Below, piece after piece: positions 12,561 to 23,283 of a DNA stretch of 64,000 bases (positions are counted from its first letter, which is position 1; each line of letters opens with the position of its first letter). The notes under the pieces were generated by a model that saw only the letters and a program-made list of their open reading frames with translations, did not search any database and was not told the origin of the DNA. The stretch lies in assembly GCF_963678635.1 (NCBI RefSeq), contig NC_087067.1, forward strand, positions 3,669,072-3,733,071, in the 5' to 3' direction. The position numbers and the translations under genes were made by a program. The DNA comes from Symsagittifera roscoffensis. Its lineage: Eukaryota; Xenacoelomorpha; Acoela; Convolutidae.

Positions 12561-13620
12561 TTGTCCCGACTGCCAAGAACACACCCAGGTCAGTTAAGGC
12601 CCGACTGCACAGAACACACCCAGGTCAGGAAGCCATGGTGGATGCTGCACAATATCTCTGGTGGCCGAAGATGCACAAAAAAATCATATATTTATGCCAA
12701 TCTTGCAGATCATGCTCCGCGTATGGCAAGAACCTTAAAACATCCAATTCATTCAACTCTTCAGAGCCTCTGCCAAAACTATGCGGACCAAATGAAGAAT
12801 TTCAAATGGATTTCGCTGGGCCCATGTTTGATTCAAAAGGCTATGATTACCAGAAGTTTGGGGAGTGAAAAAATACTTGAATTTTTAAACAACTATATTC
12901 ATCAACATAGCATATCGAAGAATTTAAGGACAGACCAAAATTCTGGGTTCAAAAATGCTAGTGTATCAGATTTTTCCAAATCTAAAGGGATAAACTAGAT
13001 TTTTTGCCCAGTAGGCGACCACCGCGGTTGCGGATTTGTGGAAAGATGTATTCAGACTATTAAAATAAAATTAGGCACTATGCAACTGGACCCAAACTTT
13101 GAGGATATACAATCAGCAGTAAAATCTATATTAGAAGATAATTTTTATAACACGTCATAGTTTACTAAAGAAGTCCTCATTTGAGCTTCATTATGGCCGG
13201 AAACCAAATACAGAATGGTCTATTTTTAGGGTTGATCTAATCTATTCTTTAAATCCAGATGAACAAAAGCTCGAGAGATCCATGCTGAAGCCAGTAGAAA
13301 TGCAAGAGTCAGCCGATTCAAGGACCAGACTGAAGGTGGTCAAGATGGGAATGGTGAGCAGAGACGTTTCACCAAAACTGAAAAAATCAGCGGAAGAGCC
13401 AGATAGTATTAGGGCCCTAGAGAATCTGGCAAAGGCGGCAAACGATTGGAAACTAGACAAAAGGCACCATACACATAAGGAGGGATCAGAAGCGCTGAAT
13501 AAACTGACAGAAAGGAACCCACTTCTCGCAGCAAGTCTCAGAAGCAATCTCAACCAAGGGACACTAAGATTCAGAGTGGAGAAGGAGACACCTATCCAGA
13601 GGCCAAAAAACAAGTAAACT
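12561..13620 (+). pseudogene. Element B integrase remnant
   Basis: Zinc-finger part at about 12600-12730: HPGQEAMVDAAQYLWWPKMHKK and CQSCRSCSAYGKN, i.e. the HHCC layout. Catalytic core: QMDFAGPM (first Asp, about 12805), LRTDQNSGFKN (second Asp, about 12930), and FCPVGDHRGCGFVERCIQTIK (Glu, about 13035). All three catalytic residues are still recognisable, but in different frames. The frame at 13282-13617 (RDVSPKLKKSAEEP..) matches the segment after the core in element C. A 34-bp direct duplication interrupts the start. Confidence 0.8.
12563..12628. repeat. Direct duplication of ~34 bp at the integrase zinc-finger start
   Basis: cccgactgc..agaacacacccaggtca occurs twice in tandem, with small differences between copies. 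It frameshifts the relic integrase. Confidence 0.7.
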
Positions 13621-14760
13621 TGAATTCAATTTACTGTATTATCCGGAGAAAGTGGTTGTATATCGGAAGATTTTGGCCAGGAAATCGGGTCGGTTTTATT
13701 CAAAATATTTGAAAGAAAAATTGTTAAACTTACTAACAACAGCTGTATCGCAGAAAAAAGGAAAGTAATTAGAAAGAACCATATATCACTGATACCGAAA
13801 TTCAAGGCAGTGCAATGTTCAAATGTCGATTCGAAGACACCAGCTGCAAGCACGCCGAGGAAGCCGTTACATCAGTGCAGCTCGAGTAAACCAAACATAC
13901 CACCAGTACACATTCTGCCGAGGCCAGATGTATCACCGGTATCTTCGTCGACAGAAAACTCAGATACAGAAAATGAGCAGGAGCCATTTGCGAGACTAGA
14001 TAGACTGCAAGCAAAGACGATAAAGTTGTATACGTCATTGACGAAACTATCTAAAAAGAACCCACCAACTTTAGCGGCCAGATAAACAGCCTTGCCAACT
14101 GTACTCTGAGATATTCCATGCGGCGAAATCATAGACTTGACTATGTCTTCGAGCAGCTCCCCGGAACATGAAGTACAGGCAGTACCAGCAGTGAGTAAGC
14201 CAGAAGTCCAAACGACAAACGAATGCCCGATATCATCATTCCCGATTATAGCAAAGGAGGTGCAGGGAGCGAGTCAGATGATAACGGAAAATTGCCCGAT
14301 ATCTTCGGTACCTATAAGAGATGAAGATCAAGAGACGAACGAAAGCAATGCGAAGCATTGCTTTCGTTCGTCTCTTGATCTTTCTCACTTATATCGTCGA
14401 TCACAATAAGGGAGAAGTCGAAAACTTCACTAAACAAGGAATGGGAGGCAGAAACAATCAAGCAACCAGCTTGGGAACTACTTCAGTAGGGGTGGAACAG
14501 AAGTCAGAAGTAATCAAAACTTCAGATCATTCCAGACAAGCGAAGAAGAGAGACAAAAGGACTGGAGACGTAGATAAAGACTCACAACTATCATGCAGTT
14601 CGAACAGGTCATCAGGCAGAAGCAAGCGACAAACTCAGTTTTTTGGAAGCCCGCTGAAACATTCAGTTGAGAATTTAAAAGATAAATCAGGCAAGGAGAA
14701 ACTTAAGACAATCCCGATATCACCGGGAGATATTCCGTCGTCGTTAGGAAACACGCCGTA
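13621..14760 (+). pseudogene. Element B C-terminal polyprotein tail remnant
   Basis: Short frames (13810-14085, 14137-14409, 14321-14761) are Ser/Pro/Glu/Lys-rich and lie where element C has its ~400-residue disordered tail. No catalytic motif is visible. The segment is interrupted by the perfect hairpin at 14324-14382. Confidence 0.5.
14324..14382. repeat. Perfect 28-bp inverted repeat with 3-nt loop
   Basis: Arm 14324-14351 is the exact reverse complement of arm 14355-14382, with loop GAA. There are no mismatches over 28 bp even though the surrounding element B is heavily decayed, so the hairpin is younger than the relic or is an assembly fold-back. Confidence 0.95.
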
Positions 14761-14857
14761 ACCGTCGCCGGAAGAAAACTGAGATGACCATAAGTTGGCG
14801 GTCCTTAAGCCAGTACAAATTCAGGGAAAGAAAACGAAGTTTTCCTAGAATGGGAAA

Positions 14858-15143
14858 TGTGGTGGTAGAGTGTTGACCACCAAGAGTTTGAGGACATAAG
14901 GTCGATTTGAAGTATGAAGTAACCTATGTTATCGATCAATTGATCACTATGAAATAGAGACCTGCCAATCATGTCTGCTAGGTTTAACAGCTTTGTGGTG
15001 CTAAAGCTAAATTCACTCTTCGTTGACTATTGAAAGATTATAGTTGCTTACCATTCCAATATTCCATATATATTTATTAACCTTACTATTATTTCAACCG
15101 TTTTATTAGTTCAGTTTTTAAATAAGATTTAGGGAATATCACA
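14858..15143 (+). mobile_element. 3' LTR of element B
   Basis: Begins TGTGG directly after a purine tract (tgggaaa, 14851-14857) and ends ATATCACA. The element C LTR in its own sense likewise begins TGTGG after AGGGGAA and ends TTATCACA. Its length of 286 bp is close to the 259 bp of element C. Boundaries are assigned by this analogy; the internal sequences have diverged. Confidence 0.6.
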
Positions 15144-15189
15144 CACGAACGCTCTCCATTGGTTCTATTTGTCACGTTCTCACAAAAAC

Positions 15190-15530
15190 TGCATTTCAAT
15201 TGAAACACTTAAAATATATCAACGAGTTCCTCACGTGTCGAGGTGTTTTTTTTATGTTTCGACTTTAAAAGTCGAAAATAATGCCAGTGATCGATCAAGC
15301 AAGAAAAGTCGCGGCAAGCAAGAAAAGTCGCGTGTTTTGAGTCGAGCACGGTCGAAACATACCAAAAAAAGGATCGAGTGGAGCCTAGACATCAAAATTC
15401 GGTCGAGACGTTCGAAACATATCTGCCTTTGGTCATATCTGCCTTGAGTCGAGCACATATTTTTTTCGGCCGAGAAAATCGAAACATGTTCGAATTCGGT
15501 TGAGACGATCGAGACACAAAGTGATCACCT
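15190..15530. repeat. GTCGAAAC/GTCGAGAC short interspersed motif cluster
   Basis: Many imperfect copies of (g)gtcgaaac, gtcgagac or gtcgagca, some adjacent (the aagcaagaaaagtcgcg unit is repeated near 15300-15330). A similar cluster lies at 35600-35800. No coding signal. Confidence 0.6.
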
Positions 15531-15540
15531 TGATCCGGGT

Positions 15541-15950
15541 CAGGGGCGGATTTAGGGAGGGGATGGCAGACGCCCCCTCCCTCTCAGGGATTCGACCCCT
15601 GCCGACCCAAAGGGTTCCCCCTTTGTAGTATTTTGGGCTAAACATTTTTGGCTGACGGACCCTACATTTTTTCTAAAGCGCCTTTGGCGCCAATATATAC
15701 TAATTGTAAGTGGGAGCGCGCGCCGAAAAAACGCGATTTTTTGGAAAACATTTTACAGAAGTGCCTAAAAGTGTTGGCCTGTTTTTTCAGAAGTTTCTTG
15801 CAGTGCAGAAAATTAGGCCAAACATGTATTTTTTACTGCTTTGGGAGGGCTCGGAAAATTAATTTGGTCGACCAAAAAAAGGTCGACAAAGATTCGAAAA
15901 CTTTTTGAAAACCCGCCCCTACCCTAGAGAAAATCCTAGATCCACCCCTA
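15541..15950. mobile_element. hAT-type MITE with 8-bp target site duplication
   Basis: The left end caggggcggatttagg and the right end cctagatccacccct(a) are inverted repeats of about 15 bp, and CAGGGG is the usual hAT terminus. The element is flanked on both sides by the exact 8-bp duplication ATCCGGGT (15533-15540 and 15951-15958), the hAT target length. The 410-bp interior encodes no transposase. A diverged relative is at 32592-32790. Confidence 0.85.
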
Positions 15951-16545
15951 ATCCGGGTGTTTTGTTTTTGCTACATTATGAGTTGTGACTATTTTAATTG
16001 CAGCTTTTTGTTCAGAAAAAAAGAGACACTTTTTTTTAGAAACTGCGAGCAATTTAAAATTATTGAACGGAGATATCAAAATAAACTACTGAGTTATATA
16101 AAATTATCACACAAAAATTAACACCTCATTAAAATTTTGTCATTTCACTAAAATATCAAATTATTTACCAGCAGCAGTAGGATTTGATAACAGATATTCT
16201 ACAAAGGAAAAGAGTAAACACTAAATACAAATCTTTGAACTCTGATATGATAATGTAATCCGCATGTTTTACCATCAAGTTTTACAAAGTTGTTTTTGGT
16301 GCTGAAATATATTTGGATCAGTTTTTTATAACCTAAAAATTTTCGAAAACCAGTTCAAAATCGAAAACCATTCCAGGCAAAACTCTAAAACGTCAATTTT
16401 GGATTATAAAAGTCTAAATAGCGTTGTGGGGAAACTCGCACTGAACTGTTCCTTAATCAGCCGAATGAAATCTTAGGCTGCCGTGATCACAAAATAGTTT
16501 TTTGTTGTGGCAGGGATGATAAAAAGCCAGCTTAATTTAAAAATT

Positions 16546-19500
16546 TTATGTAATGGTGCAGTCGATTTTGTTGGTTAACTCGCAAGTCGTCGAAGGAACA
16601 TAAGGGGCTTTGCTTTCCTGGTTTGCGTTGCCGCCATACGCCGGAGCAGGCGGGTTGTTTCCAATTGTCATGTCAGCCAAGTCCCGAATGAGCATGAACT
16701 TCTTGGTGCAACCGCCGTATAGAATAGGGTTGAGACAGCTGTTGACGTATGTGAGGATCTGGAACACGACAGTCATGTAGATGACGGGGACTTGGTGATC
16801 CTTGAGGAAGTGGAACTCGTTGATCATCTGGATTGAGTAGAAGGGCGCGTAGGAGACAATGAAGCTCATCACTATCAGACCCAGCACGAAACTCAGTCGG
16901 TGCTGGTTGATGTGACACAGGGCACTCCTCGGGTTTCTAGAATGAGTATAAAAATTAAAAGAAAGACTTGTATAATAAGTAATGAAATTTATGAAGATAT
17001 TTTCACTGTACAGTTTGAATTTACCCACATCATTTTGGTCAAAAATATGTGTGGGGGATTCGGAACGCGCGGAACATTTTCCGCGCTTTCTGACTGTTTT
17101 GCAGAAAAATTCGGCAAGCTCAATCCATTGTTTTTCTCAAAGTCGACTAATTAATAAACGGAATAAAACCCTTTTTCTACTTTGACCGCACACTTCCCGG
17201 ATAAATTCATGCCAGTCAAAAATTCAGTCAAGAATGTCCAAACTATATTGCATTTTTTCACTTTGCACATTTCAACTATTCGCATAACAAAGTCCCGTAA
17301 TAAATTTGAGAAATTTGGAAAATTCACAAAAAAATTCGTTGATTATAAAAATGAGCAGATTCCGCAAAGTTGTAAATTATGATGTAATGAAAAAAACTTT
17401 CATCTGGATTCCACAAATTGTACAGGATTCCACAAGTTTTGCGGAAGCAATTTTGAAGATAGTGTAATCTAACTATTTGTTTGTGGAACTGAAAACAATA
17501 AAAGTCAAAGAAAACTAGCAATGCTGCGAACCCCGCGACAAATCTGTTTTAAGCCTAATGCGGATTCCATTTATAATATAAAATTTACGCAAATTTACTT
17601 AGATTTTTTACTAAGGTTTTTCTACTTTTTCCATGGCTAAGTTAGAGCTTTCCACCACTTTTCTAAAGGAAATTATAGGTAATGGTTCACTTATTAGTGA
17701 TTTACTGGAAAATGATTCGATATCGTTAACAACTATAAGAACAACATACTGCTCAAAAAAATTATCAACCGCATTTGTAAGAAACGTTTTTAGTTAACAG
17801 TGCAAGCAGTTGCTATTTTTCTGGAATTTTTTTGAATGAGTCTCAACTGAAAAGCCCAATTACGCAAACCAAATTATTTTTTCGAGTTATACCTGGCTAA
17901 AACCTTCAAATAATATTGATATAGCACGTTTTAAAATTCAGCCATGTCTCTGAACAAATTTCTCAAATAATGGAAGAACCTTGGGGAAAAAACTCAATTT
18001 GGTAGCAAAAAAATAGTTATTCATGTTTCCGTGATGCTTATTAAATCATGTTTGAGGTGATTCCAATCAGTTATCAAAAAAACTGATTAGCTGTAACTTG
18101 TTTACCTGACTTGTCGAACAAAGTTTTTGAAGACTCCGACGTAGAAGAAAACCATCAAGCCCACAGGGATGAAACACTCCATCACAGCGAGAAAAGAGAA
18201 GTAGAAGGACTTCCAAGTTGGGTCCCATGTGCTGCCACAGTGCAAAACTGTGATGTTTTTCAGGATGATACCATGTTCGCTAAGGTCTGGATAGGAATCT
18301 TCAGTGGCCGAAGTAAATATGGCCATGGGAGCTAAAAACGTGTTTCGATCAAATTACCAAATTTGATTTTTTGTAGAAACATTTTGGAGATTTTTCAATC
18401 AGCTTTCAATAAAAGAAAAACACAAAAAGTATTACAAAAAACAGACGAAAACAGACTTCATTGAAAACAAAATATGTGAAATATTGTAAAATTTTTCTAG
18501 AACTGTAATTAAACTTTTGGTATCAAAAATCCAAAAACTTGACATCAGTCACGCGCGTTCTGATCAAGCTTCACAAAAGAAGTTGATGTGCAAAACAGCC
18601 AACCAAAAAAGTGTGTTTTGTTTTCAAAAAGCTAAACAAAAAAACCAAATGTGATGACCCTGAGGTTGATCTTGCTACACTGCTTTGATTTGTATTAAAA
18701 AATGTATTAAAAACAAAAGAAACTTTGTTGGATTAGGTAACGTGCTCATTTGCCATTGACACAAAAATCGCCCATTACGTTTGGACAAATTAAGATCAAA
18801 CTAATCGATGTTTTCCGATTTTTTTTGTAAATGCCTGATTAACACATATTAAAAGTTAACAAACAGATTTGACAAAAAGTTAATTTCAGATTTTGCTACT
18901 AATGAGGACGAAAAAGTACAAATAAATTTTTATACTCACCAGAAATTATAAAACCACTTAGCCAAACAATAAGCAGAGCGATCGTATTGTTCGAGTGGTA
19001 TGTTGAGCTGTAGGTGTATGGCTGGTTCATGGCTTGGTATCGCTCATAGCTCATCATCACAATGAGCCAAGCACTCACGTGCTGAGAGAGAACATCGAGG
19101 AAAAATTTCGGTCTAAAACACAGTGTAGGAAAAATCATCAAACATGTTCAAGAATTAAATACCTTAAAATAAGGCAAGAAAAAGCTGTAAATGTTTTGAT
19201 TATATTAACCGTCAAAATTGGTAAAATTACTAGAATGCTTACAAAATTATATCATGTAAGCGAAAACAAAAACTCATGTTCAGCTTTGTATCAAAACGTC
19301 TTTCTTTTCTCAGGAATTAGGTAGTTGATAATTGTTGAAAGATAGTCGAGACTCACTTGCAGAGATATGGCGAGATGACATGCTGCAGCAATTGTTCCAA
19401 ACTCATCACTCCCAATACAAGCAGGTATATAATGTCGGAAATAGCCAAATGAACAAGAGCGTGGCTCACAATGTGTTTCTTGATCTTTTTCCATTGGCGT

Positions 19501-19580
19501 CGCATTATTACCAAAGCAGAAATGTTGGCAACTTGGCCAAACGCAAACAGCATTGGCATCAAAAATCGTGTCATCAGCAT
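16546..19580 (-). CDS. Class A (rhodopsin-like) peptide-type GPCR, four exons
   Basis: Exons on the minus strand are 19580-19357, 19112-18940, 18331-18106 and 16936-16546. All three introns are GT..AG and phases join exactly, giving 1014 nt (337 residues plus stop). Seven-transmembrane hallmarks are in order: TM1 (GQVANIS); TM2 HLAISD with the conserved Asp; Cys at the top of TM3 (PYLCK, the Lys codon split by intron 1); ERY at the end of TM3 (SYERYQA); Trp in TM4 (IVWLSG); a second loop with an NIT glycosylation site and the partner Cys (LHCGSTW); Pro in TM5; TM6 FIVSYAPF; TM7 NSCLNPILYGG (NPxxY). The NSCLNPILY motif is typical of peptide receptors such as the somatostatin/galanin/allatostatin groups; the ligand cannot be told. 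Odd points: the TM6 toggle Trp is Tyr, and the extracellular N-terminus is only a few residues. An in-frame stop at 19610-19608 means any longer N-terminus would need another upstream exon. Confidence 0.9.
16937..18105 (-). other. GPCR intron 3 (1169 bp)
   Basis: Donor GTAAAC at 18105-18100 and acceptor tactcattctag ending at 16937. AT-rich with no nested gene or recognised transposon. Confidence 0.85.
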
Positions 19581-19619
19581 TTTGTTATCTTGGAGATTTT
19601 CAAGCTTTTATCAATATAA

Positions 19620-20770
19620 AACAATCAACAAGCTCTGATTCACCAAATCTGAAAGAAAATTTGAACAAATAGGCAATTAGATTTGAGCTAGTTTTGAATT
19701 CCGAAGCAAATTATTTATAAGTTGCTAGGATTGATTCAATTTTTTCACGTATTTGTGAAACAAAATGGAAAAACAAGTTCAGATTCAAAAAACAAGAAAT
19801 ATAGTATAAAAAATGAACCTTCAGGTAAATTGGTTTGCCAATTGAAAGCAAAAGATTGTGAAACTTCTAGAATGATCTTTTTTGCTCTGTGATTTTTTTG
19901 AGCTATTTAAAAGGCAGTAATTTGCCTCAGAACACCATTGATACAAAATGAAAGCTTAGAAAACAAACACTGAACAGGAAATTATTATAAAATTAGGATA
20001 AAAGATAAGGGAGTGTCCTCAAGGCTCAAAACGTGGGGAGGGATTGGGTGTAACTGCATAATGCTAGGTAAATAATACGACTGGACCTTAAGACGACATT
20101 GCAATATGTGACAATTTAGAATTTATACAGATAATTTGAACTCTTCGAAATTAATCTATTATAATTCTCAGAAGTGTTGTCCCAAAGACCCACCAAAAAC
20201 GGTTGTTGTCTTAACAGCTGTCGCATTATTTGCCGGATAAAACCTGCCTGATTTGCGCATTTTTGTTGTTGATATCTGATGTGGTTGAAAAGGTCAAAAA
20301 GGGAAGACATGCCTCCAGAATTGTTTCTTTTCATTTTTATCTAAAAGCTGAGATCTGAACTATTAGTAATGGCAAAAAAATTGAACTGATGTTTTTGTTT
20401 TTGTCAGCTTCATTTTAAAACAATTTGCCTGACATACAAAAAAATATATTTGTAGACACAGTTATTCTCCAGCGGTAGAAGCTGTAGAAAAAAAATCAAA
20501 AAGCTTTTGGTTAATTTTTCTTAATTGCAGTTAAAAACGTACATTTTTAGCTTGCAAAATATATAACAAGATAACAAGATAACGTTTTAGGTTTTTTATT
20601 CCAAACTCTTGTGTTTCTAAATGCTTTCGACTTTCAATTTTAATGAAAATTTTTCAAAAAACTTTATTTGAACAACTGAACTCTCAAACTTTTCCAAAAC
20701 GGGTTTGAAGTTTAGTAGCGTGTTAACGTTTAGTAGCCTAGAAAATCAAAATTTATTCAAAAACAGTATA
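19620..20770. other. AT-rich spacer upstream of the GPCR
   Basis: Upstream of the receptor on its strand, so promoter and any 5' exon should lie here. I see no convincing upstream exon. A 72-codon minus-strand frame at 20334-20116 has Asn-rich, unremarkable sequence and no signal peptide. Confidence 0.4.
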
Positions 20771-20777
20771 AAAATAT

Positions 20778-21087
20778 ACAGACAATTCAGCCTGAGACAA
20801 TTCAGCCAGTTTTACAAAACGCTCATTTCGACAGAAAAAACATCGGAATTGGAGTTATTTCTCGGTTTAAGGTCGCCGGTGGGCGCGCTACGCGCGCGTC
20901 GCCGCGATAACCGGCTCTAAATTTTGTATAGAGTCCTACCCTCTGTTGGCAAGCTCGCAACACGTTTACGAGACTGCGGTGGTCACTATTATTAGCTGAA
21001 TTGTCTTTGGTTGAATTGTCTGAATACTTTTAGCTGAATTGTCTGAATTTCAAATCGGCTGAATTGTCTTTGGCCGAATTGTCTGGA
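20778..21087. repeat. Inverted clusters of the 11-mer AGACAATTCAG
   Basis: Two copies of agacaattcag near 20780-20805 face five copies of its complement (ctgaattgtct and close variants) at about 20995-21085. Between them is a GC-rich segment with ggcgcgctacgcgcgcg. This looks like subterminal repeats of a small transposon, but I found no clear TIR or target duplication. Confidence 0.6.
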
Positions 21088-21507
21088 CGCGTATAAAAAT
21101 AATTATTATTACAAAAAAAACGGTACTGGTTAAAAACCTTCTGCTCCGCTCCGGTCATGCACATACAATTGACACGAATGATGATATTATATTAACTGCA
21201 TGAAGCTTTTTCAGAATTGTCAGAGCCGCATATATGATTCCGTGTACTACATACATAAAAATTTAATTCTAACTTATTGTTCCGACTTTCGAGAACATAT
21301 ATACAGATCTGCGAACTCAACTGGGTCAATTTTTCTTACAAGATTTGAAAATATTAACAATGCAGTTTTTTTTGATCTACTGAATGCACAAATTGAAAGC
21401 GTTAAATATATAAATTTTTTTCAAAATATTTTCAATCAAACAATATTGGGCAGTTTACATGCATTTTAAATCTATTATTTGCACAAATGATTTCGTGTAG
21501 TGTTTAT

Positions 21508-22034
21508 TGTTCCGACTTTCGATACAAAAGTAACGGAATATTTGTGCTCAAGGTGGGTTTTTTTTTCTTCAGACAAACTTCGACTTTTTAACTAGCCATT
21601 TTTGACGGTTTTTTTTATATCATTCGAAAGGTATTGTTGTCCTGAGCTGAAATTTGAAAAGATATTTCACCTGTGATCATTTTCCGTAAAGTTACGGGGT
21701 TTTAAAGATTGTCATTTTGGCCAATTTGGGACAATTAACGCGCGATACAATTCGCGCTATTAACGCGTAAGCGGAGAGTTAATCCGTCTTATAAATTGCT
21801 CCAAATTGGTTGAAAGAAGCTTATATACCATAAATTATTTGTTACAAGGAGGGAAATCTATCCTTTTGTGCTTTATATGGCGTGTGGGGGGATAATTTTC
21901 ATAAAAATTTTTAGATTTTAGAAAAAACAAATTTCATTTTGTTTTATTTCATTAAATTTTTTAATGTTATCATTGCTCCATAAACCTTAAAAGGCAGTCG
22001 GAACATTTAGGGTTTCGCCCTGATACGAGCAGTC
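21508..22034 (+). mobile_element. Helentron/HINE-like dispersed repeat, copy 1
   Basis: Begins (T)TGTTCCGACTTTCGATAC. Near the far end it carries the inverted match AGTCGGAACA, followed by a 6-bp hairpin (AGGGTTTCGCCCT in this copy), then gatacgagcagtc and TTGTT. The asymmetric terminal inverted repeat plus 3' hairpin is the layout of non-autonomous Helitron2/Helentron elements; the classification is inference. It is non-coding and contains TTAACGCGTAAGCGGAGA-like palindromic blocks shared by all copies. The 206 bp to its left (21302-21507) are also shared, inverted, with 39421-39632. Confidence 0.7.
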
Positions 22035-22928
22035 TTGTTAAGTTTCAAAACAAAACGTTTTTTTTTTTAAGAAAACTTGGTTTTGTGGAGGTTAGAAAAC
22101 CGCTAATAGCTTGTGTTGCCTGCTACTTACCGATGATAATTAAGGGAGAAGAAATTGAATCAATGGCGCCAAATTTATTAATAACTGACTAGAAAAGAAA
22201 AATTGTTAATCTTTTTTGACGCCCAATTTGGCTTTCAAGAGTCGCTAATCTACAACTAATATAAATATTTAAAAACTTTCATTTAAAAATATCGTTTCCT
22301 CAAAAATTTTGAGAAACATAATTAGAATGCCTCAAAATTTCATTATCAGGGAGACTTATAATCAGTTTTGACATTTTGATTTGCTGCTAACAATCAGGGG
22401 TGGATACTTTTTGATGATTTTTTACTCAATCACTTTTCGATAACTCTCTTTTGCAGGTTTTTGGTACGCTTCGTTTAAAAACAGTTAACAAAATTTGGCT
22501 TTTTCTCTGCAAGTAGCATAGAAAATTCTGAGCTCAGAGAGACAATTTTGAAGCATATGTAGAAAAAGGAAAGCATTTGTTTTTTTGAAGTTTGATTTTT
22601 GAATTTGCTTTATTGCGAGGGGTATATGGGGGGAACCAAAACCGTAATGTGACGCTGCTAGCAAAAAAAGGTGACGTACTTTTAAAATTATATTACCATT
22701 CAAAGTTTTGTAAAAAGGAAAATACGCTTTTGTAAAAACAAGTCAAAATAGATGCACTTATATTTTTGAATATTAGGAAGTTGCTACGGCTCAGCAATCA
22801 AAATACTGATACCAAATTTAAAAATCCTGATTATCTAAAATTTCAGGAAGTTTTCAAAAAATGTCTAAAAACCAAATCAACATGGGCAAATTTGCACTCT
22901 GGAAAGCTTTTGAGATATAATTAGTAGT
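22035..22928. other. AT-rich spacer left of element C
   Basis: No gene or clear repeat recognised. It ends at the target site duplication GTAGT (22924-22928) of element C. Confidence 0.5.
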
Positions 22929-23187
22929 TGTGATAACTGTTGGATTTACTCAAGTAATTGTAAAACAGAATAAGTAAAACGTTTTAATTTAGACTGCTAA
23001 CTTTGTCTTAATTTAGATCTGAGATCATGCTTGTCTTTTCATGTCTCTATCTCAACAGCAATGTCCTAAATGACTATTGCGCTTGGCCTGCATGAACGGC
23101 CTTGAATAGTAATAACAATACATAACAGAATAATTAATAGCACTATTCTCAGAGGTTACTGTGGCAGCAGTACTACACGGTACCACA
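22929..23187 (-). mobile_element. 3' LTR of element C
   Basis: 259 bp, matching 29791-30049 throughout by eye. In element sense it follows the polypurine tract AGGGGAA and ends in TTATCACA. Confidence 0.95.
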
Positions 23188-23194
23188 TTCCCCT
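23188..23194 (-). promoter_or_regulatory. Polypurine tract of element C
   Basis: AGGGGAA in element sense, immediately before the 3' LTR. Position and composition fit the plus-strand primer. Confidence 0.8.
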
Positions 23195-23283
23195 GACAAC
23201 AACAAAATTTTATATAATACTTTATGAAATTTTATAAATAATACGAGTTGTTCAAAGTTTACAGAAAATTGTTCTCCTTTTCC

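Larger units (their letters stand above)
9405..14857 (+). mobile_element. Gypsy relic, element B (5'-truncated, degenerate)
   Basis: Internal region of a Ty3/gypsy element of the same lineage as intact element C. In order it contains the last gag zinc-knuckle residues (HFAKCC, about 9433), protease flank, RT, RNase H, integrase and a long charged tail. Each segment aligns by eye with the element C proteins, but with many stops and frameshifts. It ends at a recognisable 3' LTR (14858-15143). No 5' LTR or capsid region is visible, so the copy is truncated at about 9400. It is much older than element C. Confidence 0.8.

Noticed and set aside
20116-20334. Possible 5' exon of the GPCR
   Set aside because: No signal peptide and no suitable donor site joining it in phase to the first supported exon.
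21200-21469. 89-codon frame in plausible-looking composition
   Set aside because: Largely overlaps the non-coding repeat flank shared with 39421-39632, where it is not maintained.
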